Of a stretch of DNA of 52,500 nt, positions 26,229 to 38,713 are shown piece by piece. The notes beneath the pieces were generated by a model. It had not been told where the DNA came from. It saw nothing but the letters and a program-made list of their open reading frames with translations, and ran no database searches. This stretch comes from Neocallimastix lanati (nom. inval.) (taxonomy: Eukaryota; Neocallimastigomycota; Neocallimastigomycetes; Neocallimastigales; Neocallimastigaceae), in the NCBI GenBank assembly GCA_016946835.1, contig JACVTC010000017.1, forward strand, positions 1,207,501 to 1,260,000. Reading direction: 5' to 3'. Every line of letters begins with the position of its first letter. The first letter of the stretch is position 1. A program made the translations under genes and the position numbers.

Positions 26229-28159
26229 TATGAGAGTTAATAATGATTTATTATTAATTAAAATTTAATAATTATTTGACTATTTTTAGTTATAATTAAA
26301 AATTTTAATAGCTTTTTTTTTTACTTTTTTTAGTAAATTTCCATCTAATTGAATAAATATTAAAATAATAAAGAAAATAAAATTATTTATTATTTAAAAT
26401 TATATAAAACTTTTTATTTTATTTTCATCTAATTTTTGTTAAAGCTATACCTTACTAGTCCTCGGTATCCCTTATATTTAAATAAAATATATTCTTTTTA
26501 ATTCTATTATAGCAAAGGTATGGACAACAATCTTTAAATATATCTTTATTTTCAACGCTTATTACAATTTAAAATTACCTTTATATAAGATAAAATAAAA
26601 TATATTTTATTTTATTATTTTAATTTTTTTTTTATCATATAAAATTTATTAATACTTTCTATCTGTGTTCGTTAACTAAATATTATATATAATTATAATT
26701 ATAATTGCAATGGAAAATAAATAAATAAATGGCATTATCCAATAATAAGAACAGATTTTTAATTTACTTCAAAAAAATTAAATCCATTTGCTTAAATTTC
26801 ATTGGCTAATAGACAGTATCAATACAAAGTTTATTTTATATGAAATTTCGTTTCATTTCTTGTATAAAAAAAAAATTAAATACAAATTTTATTTCAAATA
26901 AATTCTAAATAGATTTAAAAATTAAAAAATATATTGAATTACTAATATTAAATATAAATTATATATGTGTATATATTAGAATAGTAAACATGAAATTTTT
27001 TCTATTTAAAATTGAAATAATATATATATATTTTTTTTAGATTATTCATAACACAATTCAATATATAATCTACAATATATTGTAAAGATAAAATATATAT
27101 ATTTTTGTTAATTCATAAATTATTGTTAATTCATAAATAATAAAAATTAAACCTCTTAAAAATATAAAATTTTTAAAAAATAAAATTTAAAATTAAGTAA
27201 ATTTTATGTATAACATTATTACTTTATAATATTTATATTTTATTTTTATTTTTATTTTTATTTAGTTTATATAATATAATTAATTGAAAAAAAAAATTTT
27301 TTTTTTTTTTTTTTAGAGTTAAAAATTTCGATTTACAAATTTAGAAATTTTGGTTAAAGTTAAGGAAATCACAATTTTTGCTTAGATTTATTAAACCAAA
27401 GAAGTGGAAAGTGGAAATTGGTAAGGTTATTCATTTCTCTTATATATAAATAAACTATTATTAAACTATGAAATTATTAAAACTACGAAATAGCAAGAAC
27501 AATAAAATAATTCTTACTATAAAATAACTAAAAGTATATAAAGTAACTATTACTATATATATATAATATTAAATAAATAAAAAACAAACATTTTTATTTA
27601 TTAATCATTGTTAATCGCTGTCTAACAATAATAATGAATTATATGCATTTATTATAAATATATATAGCATCATTATTATTATTGTTATATTGATTTTAAT
27701 TGAAGTTGGTTAAGAGACAATTGTATATTTGATGAAAGTGTCTACTTTAAATATTATCTTTTTTTTTTTTTCGGTTATTCCATTATTATTCATTATTATT
27801 ATCATTATCGATATTTTCATTTTATCTCTCTGTTATCTTTATTACTCTCTTTTTTTTTTTTATTTTGTATTTAAAATAGCATTTTACCCAAGAGGTATTT
27901 TATTTTTTTTTCCATTTACATGATTAGAATATGCATCATATACACTGTTCTTTATTTTAAATTGCAACTCATAAGCATAAGTCATACTAATTAATAATTA
28001 ATAATTTATAACTCATAATTAATAATTAATAATTTATAACTCATAATTAATAATGGATATTTCATAATTAATAATTTAATTATACAAAAATGGTTAATGA
28101 TTAATAAATAAAATTATTTTTTATATTAACAATTTATATTAATTATATAAATATAGTTA

Positions 28160-28202
<43 letters not shown>

Positions 28203-28206
<4 letters not shown>

Positions 28207-28330
28207 AAATAAAAAGAAAATATTAAATATAAAATAATAATGATAATAAAAAATACTAAAAAAAAAAAAAAAAAATTAAATAAAAAGAAAATATTAAATA
28301 TAAAATAATAATGATAATTAAAAATACAAA
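28203..28330. repeat. Direct repeat of about 72 bp, two copies
   Basis: The block ATTAAATAAAAAGAAAATAT and its continuation to AATAATGATAAT appears at 28204 and again at 28276. The copies are separated and flanked by A-runs. This looks like a simple tandem duplication seeded in poly(A). Confidence 0.85.
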
Positions 28331-28459
28331 AAAAAAAAAAAAAAAAAAAAAAGTTAATATAAACTTAATTTATTGTAAAAAAATTGTTATATTTTACTAT
28401 TATAATTAAATATTATACTTTATATTATTAATAGTATTTATTTATTTATTTATTTATTA

Positions 28460-28680
28460 TATGTATTATGTATTATGTATTATGTAATTTGTATTATATG
28501 TTATGTATTATGTATTATGTATTATGTATTACGTATTATGTATTTTGTATTAAATATTATGTATTATGTATTATGTATTATGTAATTTGTATTATATGTT
28601 ATGTATTATGTATTATGTATTATGTATTACGTATTATGTATAATATATTATATATTATGTATTATGTATTATGTATTATA
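28460..28680. repeat. (ATTATGT)n minisatellite with 98-bp higher-order unit
   Basis: The basic unit is the 7-mer ATTATGT. Variant units (GTAATTTGTATTATATGTT, TATTACG) recur at 28484 and 28582, exactly 98 bases or 14 monomers apart. A block of monomers has therefore been duplicated. The plus-strand frame MYYVLCNLYYML... is a product of the repeat. Confidence 0.9.
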
Positions 28681-28682
28681 TA

Positions 28683-30261
28683 TAATATTTCTTAGTTTTT
28701 AGTATTTTAACTTATATTAGTTTCATTTTTTATTTTTTATCAATTTATAATTTGTTGTTCATTATGGAAAAGATATTTCACCGGGGTTCTCGCGATTATG
28801 GAACATTTATTGACAACACAAGGTTGATTTCTATCAGTGGTTATACACTCATGGACCAATGCTTTAAAATGAAGGAATTAATTGATTCTTTTCATTCTAG
28901 ATGCAAAAAATTCAAGGGTAATATTTTGTCAGCGAAACGAATTACTAAATTGGGTGATAGTTTCTTCAGGATTAAAGTGTTTACTCTCCAAATTTCAACC
29001 ACGAAAAATTTGAAAAAGTAATTCCTATACTCATCTTGTTTCTTTAAATAATATATAGTCTATGGAATCATTCTAAATATTCTGTAGGTAATATCTATAT
29101 TCCCACTAAGAAACACTCATTATTACAAGTCCGATAGGCATTCTTTGAAGCTTTCAAATGGCTTCAGAATCACATTAATCATCCATCTATTCTTCATTTG
29201 GAGACTTTAACATGAGCACCGCTGATTTACAAGATAAATTAACCAACAGTAACCTTGGTAACTGGTTTATTCTTCCGATTGATAGTTCACCTATTTCACG
29301 GACTAGAGGTATAGATATTCATCAGATATTGATTCATCAGATTGTATATAACTATCGTGGCATCTCTCTTATCAATAATGGATTAAAAATTACAGCAAAA
29401 ATCATAACTAATAGAATCTCTAAATATGGAATTAATGAAGGATTCATAAGACCTGAACAACATGGATTTCGTAATAGAGAAGAATGTATAAGTCTTTACA
29501 CTTCGTTAAAAATTATATGTCAGAGATGAAAATTTGAAAATAAAGACTTACCTCGCTTTTTTTTTTTTTTGGATCTTAAAAAAAGCGTATGGCCGTATGG
29601 CTATGACTCTATTCCCATATATAATGTATTAATGAAGATTCATCACTTAGGTATTAGAAGTTGTGCTATAAAAATTACTGAAAACTTATACTTATCTTCC
29701 AAGGCTTGTGTATGGGTTGATGGATAATTATCAAAATTATTTAGTATTAAGAAAGGAGTTCGTCAAGGTTGTCCTCTCTTACCAATTTTATTTAACTTGT
29801 TCATTAATGATATTTTTAATAATTGTGATAAATATGGAACCTCTAATTGGTGATAAACGTTGTTGGAGTACGTAACACAATGTCATCCTACAAAGAGACT
29901 TCCACAACAAGATCGATCTCACTTTAATAAATTGTTAAAATTAGCCAATAAATAGGCTAGAAATAATGAAATGCAATTTGGTATCAATAAATGTGCCAGT
30001 TTATTAGTACTAGGGGAAGTTTCAAGATTTCTTAATAATATATATGTAAACCCTACCTTTTCATCTTTCAAGTCCAGAGTTACATAAAACGAATTGCACT
30101 ACCTATTTAGGTGTACCGTTTTTTATTGATGATGAAGAATTGAAATCAATCATACAGAGAATGAATAATATAGTTAGAAAAAAACACTTTATTCATAAAA
30201 AGGAATTTTTAAGAATCCTCATATTCCTATCCCTTATAAACGAATGTTATTTTCAGCAATA
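28683..30261 (+). mobile_element. Deleted family-A LINE (copy C)
   Basis: A plus-strand family-A copy. It starts in the 5' leader (TTTCTTAGTTTTTAGTAT, also seen upstream of copy A) and ends inside the reverse transcriptase at TTATTTTCAGCAATAG. The N-terminal domain (28764 onward, MEKIFHRGSRDYGTFIDNTR) matches 11666-11968. Endonuclease pieces GNIYIPTKKH and STADLQDKL follow. Near 29330-29350 an internal deletion of about 1 kb joins the endonuclease to NYRGISLINNGLK of the reverse transcriptase. Stops and frameshifts occur throughout, including in the FADD region. Neither a poly(A) tail nor a duplication is visible, so the 3' part was lost by deletion. Confidence 0.88.
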
Positions 30262-30929
<668 letters not shown>

Positions 30930-32187
30930 AATATATTTAAAATAGTTGCTTATAAATTAAAAGATAATGTAAAATTTAGTAATAAGTTTAAATATAATAA
31001 TTACCAATATTTTATTTCAAAATATTATATTATTTTTTTATATAATTTATTATTATGTAATAATAAAAAAAATAATCTTTTAATTAATAAAATTAATTAA
31101 AAGAATTATATATATTATATTAAAAATTCATAATATTAATAATAAAACTATTCCTTCTAATACACATATATTTTATTATAATTCTAAATATTACTTTATT
31201 AGAAGTGATAATGTTTTTTCTGATAATAATGAAATAAATTTTGCTTTTAATTTATCTCAAATTTATAGATATATTAGAGATTATGATGAAGAAAATGATA
31301 TTAATGAATTTGGTTATATTAATTATAATAATATAAATAAATTTTTATTACTTATTGTTATGTCAAAATTAAAAATTCTTTTAGTTGTTATCAAAATATT
31401 TTTAAAATATTAAATTTATAAGTATTTTTATATTTTTATAATATTAAATTTATAATTATCACTTGGCTGAAGTTTTAGCTGCTATTACTTTAGCTGCAGG
31501 TAAACCTAAATACAATAATAAAAATGAAATTATTGGAGGAGAAATTTATAGAATTAAAGAGAAATAAGAAAAAGTTCTATCTCTTTTTGATATAAGACCA
31601 AAGCGAATATTTAATAAAATTTCTGAAGAAGTGGGTTTTTTTGTGTCCTGAATATGATGCAATAAGATCTTAAATAACAAGAAATATAAATAAAAAGAAT
31701 ACCTCCAGATGTAACAACATTTGACACAATTCCGAATGAATTAGAATATCATAAAAACAGAAAGAAATGAAAATTTTATGATATTCAAAAATTCTACTAT
31801 TATTATTTTGCAGTCACCATTCCAAGCACAATTATTTATACAATATAATATAGATATTTTTGTCGATGGTACATTTAAAATTCTCCCAAAATGTGCTTAT
31901 TAAGTGTTCATTACTAGAAATTATGTTAAGGAATTGAATAGTTTTTATACTACTTCCTTTTCAATATTAAAATGTAAAGAGCAAAGAACTTATGAAGTGT
32001 TATTTGACGAAATAAAAAAAAATACCTAAAAGAATAATAATATTATAATTACACCAAAAAAATTTCATTGTGATTTCGAAAAAGGTTTTCTAATACTGCT
32101 AAAAAAAAAGGTGTTTTCTGATATAAATATCAAATACTGTACTTGGCATTTTTAAAAGAGCATTAGAAATTAAAAAAAAAATAAAAA

Positions 32188-32218
<31 letters not shown>

Positions 32219-32580
32219 AAATTATGTCGTAAAGAAGTAGAAAAATAATAACATTGATTTATATATTCATTATAAGTTTATATCAAACTTTCCTTTTATA
32301 AACCCTGAATATATAAATGACATTTATAATAAAATTAAAAGTGAGTATTTTGAATATAAATATTTTTTTTTTTTTGGAATTTTTAGAATACTTTGAAATA
32401 ACTTATTTAAAATATTATGAAATTAAACATTGGAATTATTATGATAATATAGAGCATATAACAAATAATGCCTCAAAATCATTCAACAATTATTTAAACA
32501 ATTTTTTTCCAAAAAAGCCTCATTTGTATAAATTTTTATTAATTTTTACAAGAAAGTAGATTCATTATTCTAAAATGATT
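30930..32580 (+). pseudogene. MULE transposase pseudogene
   Basis: Broken plus-strand coding sequence of a Mutator-like transposase. Recognisable parts, in order: an upstream region with SNTHIFYYNSKYYFIRSDNV (about 31160), then AEVLAAITLAAGKPKY (about 31465). The catalytic core follows with DIFVDGTFKILPKCAY (about 31855, first Asp of DDE), then FHCDFEKGFL (about 32065, second Asp) and KYCTWHF (about 32130). The C-terminal WNYYDNIEHITNNASKSFNNYLNNFF...HLYKFL (32317-32559) is the usual NN-containing tail of this family. Several stops (after CAY, after KKNT) and frameshifts, plus A-runs, show that it is dead. Because the DGTFK and TDFEK-like motifs survive, the MULE assignment is firm even though the frame is not. 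Confidence 0.82.
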
Positions 32581-32604
32581 ACAAAATGAAAAAAAGTGGA
32601 GCTT

Positions 32605-32638
<34 letters not shown>

Positions 32639-32863
32639 AAGATGAAACGATGAAAAAAATACCTTAATTAAATATTACAAAAATATGGAAATTCCATTAA
32701 AAAAAAAAAAAAAAAAAGAAAAAGAAAAAAAGAATTATGATTGAAGTGTTTAAGAGATTTAAATATTAAAATTATTAATTAAAAAATAATTAATTAATAT
32801 TTAACGAAAAAATGACCAAATGAAAATGATCAATAAAATTTGTCGAATTACAATTTATAAGTT

Positions 32864-33015
32864 AAATATTATTAAATAACTATTTCAAAAGAAATAATAA
32901 TATATTTTTACAATTAAATATTATTAAATAACTATTTCAAAAGAAATAATAATATATTTTTACAATTAAATATTATTAAATAACTATTTCAAAAGAAATA
33001 ATAATACATTCTTTT
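32864..33015. repeat. 52-bp tandem repeats (subterminal, MULE)
   Basis: Units begin at 32864, 32916 and 32968 with AAATATTATTAAATAACTAT and include ACTATTTCAAAAGAAATAAT. Degenerate copies continue to about 33190. They lie between the transposase remnant and the right terminus, where subterminal repeats are common in DNA transposons. Confidence 0.88.
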
Positions 33016-33249
33016 AAAAAGAATTATAATAAATTATTTTTTTTATAAAAATTATTTTTGCAATTGAATATTAATAAATTATTAATAACTATTTCAAAAC
33101 AAATAATAATATTCTATTACAAAAGATTTATAAAAAATTATTTTCTTTATAAAAAAATTATTTTTACAATTGAATATTAATAAATTATATTTAAAAAAGA
33201 ATATTTAGTATTTATTTAATTATTAAAAAAAAAAAAAATAAACCCCATA

Positions 33250-33299
33250 CAAAAATACCCCACATTTCTAAATGCACGATTGCGAAATGCACTATCCCC
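33250..33299 (+). repeat. MULE right terminal inverted repeat
   Basis: Ends GCGAAATGCACTATCCCC. Read inward this is GGGGATAGTGCATTTCGC, then TGCATTTAGAAATG. It resembles the MITE end GGGAGAGTTGCATTTCCCC and places the transposase pseudogene and the MITE in one family. The matching left terminus was not found. Confidence 0.7.
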
Positions 33300-33600
33300 A
33301 TTCTACTAAATTGCAATCTTTCTGACTTATATACAATTGCCAAGGGAGCTAGTACGTATCTCATTGGGTTAGTTTATACTTCAAAGGGAAGTTAGGAACT
33401 GAAGAAGCACTCAGAGAAAAAACATATTAGAAAATTCTCATCAACAATATGCATGTCCGAGCTCCAATACTGAACACTCAGTAAGGCCGTCCAGTTGAGA
33501 CAATATCTACCTATATGAAAGCACATGGAAGTGTTGTTACTACCTCAATATTCCCATATCTTGAGGGGAAGTGGCTTTAAATAGCGGTACACACAGGAAG
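33300..33600. other. GC-richer island of unknown origin
   Basis: About 290 bases of mixed composition starting just outside the MULE terminus. It stands out from the AT background. The plus-strand reading RPVETISTYMKAHGSVVTTSIFPYLEGKWL near 33488-33580 looks protein-like, but it is short and flanked by stops. It is perhaps a fragment of a retroelement or of a decayed gene. No family is recognised. Confidence 0.45.
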
Positions 33601-34058
33601 TATAAAAAAAAAAAAAAAAAAATATTTATATATATATAATCAAATATTAAAATTTTTTATTTTAATATAAAAATATTCATATATGTATATATAAAAATAA
33701 AATATATAATTAATTATAATTTAAATGAATATAAGAAAAAAAGAATAAGAAAAAAGGAAAAAAAAAAGTTTAAAAATAAAATATATAATATATCATAATA
33801 AAAAAAAAAAAAAAAAAAAAAAGTCTGGAATAATTGTAACAAAAAATTATAAATTTAAAAATTTTCTAAATTAAATAAACGTAAAATTTTTTATATAATT
33901 AAAAATAAATTCTTAAAAATTTTTTTTTTTTCTTAATTAAAATAAATACTTTATATTTTTTTTTTTTTATTTTTATTATTATCAAAATATAAAAATCAAT
34001 TCTTCTTAACATTTTCTAATGGATTATTTAATTAAGATTTCAAAAAAAAATTAATAAA

Positions 34059-34098
<40 letters not shown>

Positions 34099-34118
34099 CA
34101 TCCAAAATAATTTTTCAA

Positions 34119-34365
34119 TCCTAATTACTTTTAATTCATAAAATTCTAACATATTGAATTTGACTCATAAAAAATAAACTACACTGATGAAAATTTTGGA
34201 AAACTTTAAATTCTTGTAAAAATTATTGTAATGAATGAATGTTCTAATTACTTTTAATTAAATCATATAATTAAATTCTAAATATTGAATTTGACATATA
34301 AAAAAAAATTAACTACATTGATGAAAATTTTGGAAAACTTTAAATTCTTGTAGAAATTGAAATAA
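34119..34365. repeat. Imperfect direct duplication, about 124-134 bp
   Basis: CTAATTACTTTTAATT starts both copies (about 34120 and 34244). Both later contain TATTGAATTTGAC and GATGAAAATTTTGGAAAACT. Small AT indels change the spacing from 124 to 134 bases across the unit. No coding potential. Confidence 0.85.
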
Positions 34366-34551
34366 TGAAATGAACGATCTTAATTATTAAAATAATAAAT
34401 ACAATATATATAATTATTGATATAAAGAATATAAAGAATAAAAAAAAAAAAGATTTATAAATTTGTATAATTGGATGGATACCTTTTTTTTATATATATA
34501 TTCTTATATTTAAGTTATATATATTTACTAAAAATAAGATGGAGAAAAAAA

Positions 34552-34598
<47 letters not shown>

Positions 34599-34858
34599 AA
34601 AAAAAAAAAACTTAAAATGCTTTTCATTGAATATATCACTCTAATAGTAAAATAAATATATTAACAAAATATATATATATATATATTTATATATTAATTA
34701 ATTAAAATGCTATTATTAACTATTATTTTTCTTATTTAATAATAAAATTTTCTGTGAATTTCTTTATTGAAGTAATAATCTAAAGCATTATAAATGATTA
34801 TTTTATCATATCAATATTTAAAATAGGAATAATATACCTTTTTTTTTTTTAATTAATC

Positions 34859-34862
<4 letters not shown>

Positions 34863-34919
<57 letters not shown>
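34863..34919. repeat. (TTTA)n array
   Basis: About 14 TTTA units. Confidence 0.93.
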
Positions 34920-35770
34920 CTAAAAAAAATATTAATTTATAACTACATAATTTTTTTTTTATTTATTTTATTTATTTATAAATTTATTCATCATAATCTG
35001 ATATATTATTATATAAATATATATATATTGTATTTTTTGTTTTTATTTTTATTTATTTTATTTTATTTTTTTTATTAAGAAAAAAATTCTATCATTTATA
35101 TAATATTCTAAAGTAATATAATCAAAAAAGTACAAAAAATGTAATGAAAAGAAAAAAAATTCTATGTTGTAATGAAGATATAAACAAAAAAAAAAAAAAA
35201 TAAAAATAAAAATACATAAAATAAAAAATAAAAAAATAAGAATAAAATTTATTTATTGCTGTATGATTTTATCTCTTTAATATATATAACTTAATTTAAT
35301 ATAATATAATATAAATATATATATATATCACTTGTATTTTTTTTTTTTTTTAATATAAATTTATAATATATATATTGTTATAACTACTTAAAATTTGTAT
35401 TTGTATGTAATTTATATTGCATATGATTTATATTTGACTTGTTATATCACTAAAATTAAAAAAAAAAAAAAAATAGAATATAATTGTTAATAAATTATTA
35501 TTAATATTATTAATATTACAATTGGTGTTATTTATATATATATATATATTTCTTGTATTCTTTATATAATATGAATTTTAAATATATATATACATATATA
35601 TTTCTTGTATTCTTTACTAATAAAAAAATTTAATATATATATATATACATTTCTTATATTCTTTACTTTATAAAATTTTGTATTATATATACATATTTAT
35701 ATAACTACTATATATTTTTTTATATATATTTATATTTGTAGAATTTATATGATTTCACATCCCAGTAGAA

Positions 35771-36747
35771 TTAAAAATTAATTGCTAATAAATTATTATT
35801 AATATTACAATTGGTGTTGATGTAATTACTGTTTGAATGATAGTTAATTTTATTGATATCAGTATTAATATTAGTTTTAATTGTAGTATGAACGTCTTTT
35901 ATATTCTCATTCATATTATTGTTATTATTATTGTTATTATTATTCATTTTCACCAGGTTACATTTGTTTTTAATATAGTTATTACCTAAATTTTTATCGG
36001 TATCTTTAATGTTATTTAAATCACTCTCTAAATTTTCATTCATATTTGAAATTTTATCTTTTGTAATGTTCATATTAAAATTATTATGAATAGGATGAAT
36101 AGTATTGTTATTGTTATTATTGTTACTATTATTACTGTTATTATTACTATTACTATTATTATTATTCATATTAATATTATTTTTGATATTAATATTACTA
36201 TTATAATATGGCTTCAAATCAAAATTTGTATTTCCGTTATTGATATTCAATGTCTTAAAAAAATTAGTATTATCTAAGTAAAATGCTGGTTCACTGAAAT
36301 TCTTTATAGTAATGCCATTAATTTGATTATTAGAATTAGCTGTAATATTATTGTTATTGCTGTTATTGTTACTATTATTGCTGTTGTTATTGTTATTATA
36401 AAATTTTAAATCATAATAATAATTATCATTAATACATTGTATATCATTCGTTAAATAATTTGAAAAATTATTAGTATTAATCGTTGTTGCAGTGATTGTA
36501 TTTCTATTAGGATGACTAAAATATTGAATTTTTGCTTTAGGATCAAAATAAGTTTGATTTGTTATTTTTGCATTGGAAATTGGTACATATGTTTCATTGG
36601 GTTGGAAGGAATTTCGAATCACATATTGGCTTAAATTAATGGTATTTGAAGGATTAACAAATTTCTCAAAATTTTCTGAATTAGTTACATAATTATTATT
36701 AGTAGTAGCATTAATAGTACTATTATTGTTATTGATGTTGTTATTAA

Positions 36748-36778
<31 letters not shown>

Positions 36779-37340
36779 GTTGTTGTTGTTGTTGTTATTA
36801 TTATTATTATTAATATTATTATTTACGTTTTTATTAATGTTATTATTGTTATTATTTATATTGTCAAAATTTAACAATAATTCATTGTTGTTTAATCCGG
36901 AATCATTGATCTTATCAAAATTAGTTGAGGAAGGATCCAATTTTTTTATGTCAACTCCATTAGAATCTTTATGTGCAAAAAGACACATTTGTCCAAATGG
37001 ACAATAATGTGATCCATCATGTCTAACTCTTTCATAAAATTTGCAAGAAATTCTTGAACATCTCGTTCTAAATCTATCAATAATATGTTTTTTCAAAGGA
37101 CCAGAATGACAATAGATATCTGATGGAATAAAATGAAATGATGGTATATTACATATAGGACATTTATGAGAAAATTTCTCAGAATCAGATTCAGGTACTC
37201 TCCATATTTTCTATATATAAATATATGTAATTTAATTGAATGAATAAAAATTAAAAAAAAAAAATAAAAATAAAAATAAAAATAAAAATAAAAATAAAAA
37301 TAAAAATTCATTAAATATATAAATAAATTTTTATACTATT

Positions 37341-37404
<64 letters not shown>

Positions 37405-38653
37405 TACCTTAATACATTCAAGACAAAAGATATGATCACATTCGGCTATTGTAAAAAAAAAATATACATATATATATATATTTAATTTAATTTAATTATT
37501 AAATAGATTATTCAATATAATAAATAAATATAAATAATAAAAATAATTTATTATAGTTATTAATTAATCGATTGATTTATCGTTTAATTATTTCATATTC
37601 CTCTTAATAATAAATAATATAAAATAAATAAATAAATAAATTTTAATCTATTACTTAATAAACCATATTGAGTTGGTTTTTCTCCACATTTTTCACATAC
37701 TAATTCCTTATAATATTTTGAATGACCATTTCCTGTTTTTCCTTTCTTTGGTATTCCATTTTTTCCTTTTTTCTTTTTGAAGTTGGTCATATTGTTGTTG
37801 TTGTTGATGTTGTTATTATTTTCATAATCTTCTACAGTATTGTTCCATATATTATAATTATCATTATCTTGTCTATCGTTCACATTGATATCATTAATTG
37901 ATTTCATAACATATTGAAAATCTTGATCATAATTTGAATTTTGTTCCCCATCTTTTATACTATTGAAATTTCCTACTTCATTATTACTATTATTCCTATT
38001 ATTGTTATTATCTCCATTACCATTATTATTTAAAGTACTTATTGAAATTGAATTTTCAATAATAGTATTGTTATTATTATTGTTGATGTTGTTGTTGTTG
38101 TTTAAGTTGTTGTTATATTTTAATTCATCTTCAGAACCACTATAACTTTGTTTATCATTTCTTTTAAGAGTTTTCTTTTTTATTGATTTAGTTTGTTTCA
38201 TCTTTTTAATTTTTATATTTTTATTAGATTCTAATATAGAATTTCCAGTTTTATTATTATTGTTGTTATTGTTATTGTTGTTATTGCTGTTGTTATTAAT
38301 GATTTGTAAATTAATTCGATTATTATTGTCATTATCAAATGGATGAATAATATTTTTATACAAAGCAATATCATTAACATTATTAAAAGTATTCGTGGTA
38401 TTAAAGTTTTGACCTTTAAGAACAACCGTGCTATTATTAAAACTCATTTCATTTTGAATACTACTGGTGAAATTATTTTCCTCATTTTTATGGATATTAG
38501 GATGAAATTTCAGTATAACATTCTCTTGATTAGTAATAATAGAATCATTATATGGAAGAGGACTGCATATTTCATTATTTAATTTATTATTAATCATATC
38601 TTCTGAAATATTATCATGACCAATATTATTATTAGTAGTATTATTATTATTAC

Positions 38654-38713
<60 letters not shown>

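Larger units (their letters stand above)
33601..35770. other. AT-rich intergenic region 3' of makorin-like gene
   Basis: No gene. It contains many A/T runs, (AT)n runs, a (TTTA)n array (34863-34919) and an imperfect duplication at 34119-34365. The latter shares GATGAAAATTTTGGAAAACT at 34186 and 34320. Confidence 0.65.

Noticed and set aside
27317-27420. Possible tiny LINE fragment or exon after a T-run (AACTCT-poly(A) on the minus strand)
   Set aside because: No target duplication was found, and the readings are interrupted; too weak to annotate as an element.
27729-27923. 64-codon Phe/Ile-rich frame with a signal-like start
   Set aside because: Driven by T-runs and (ATT)n; no second exon or family match is visible.
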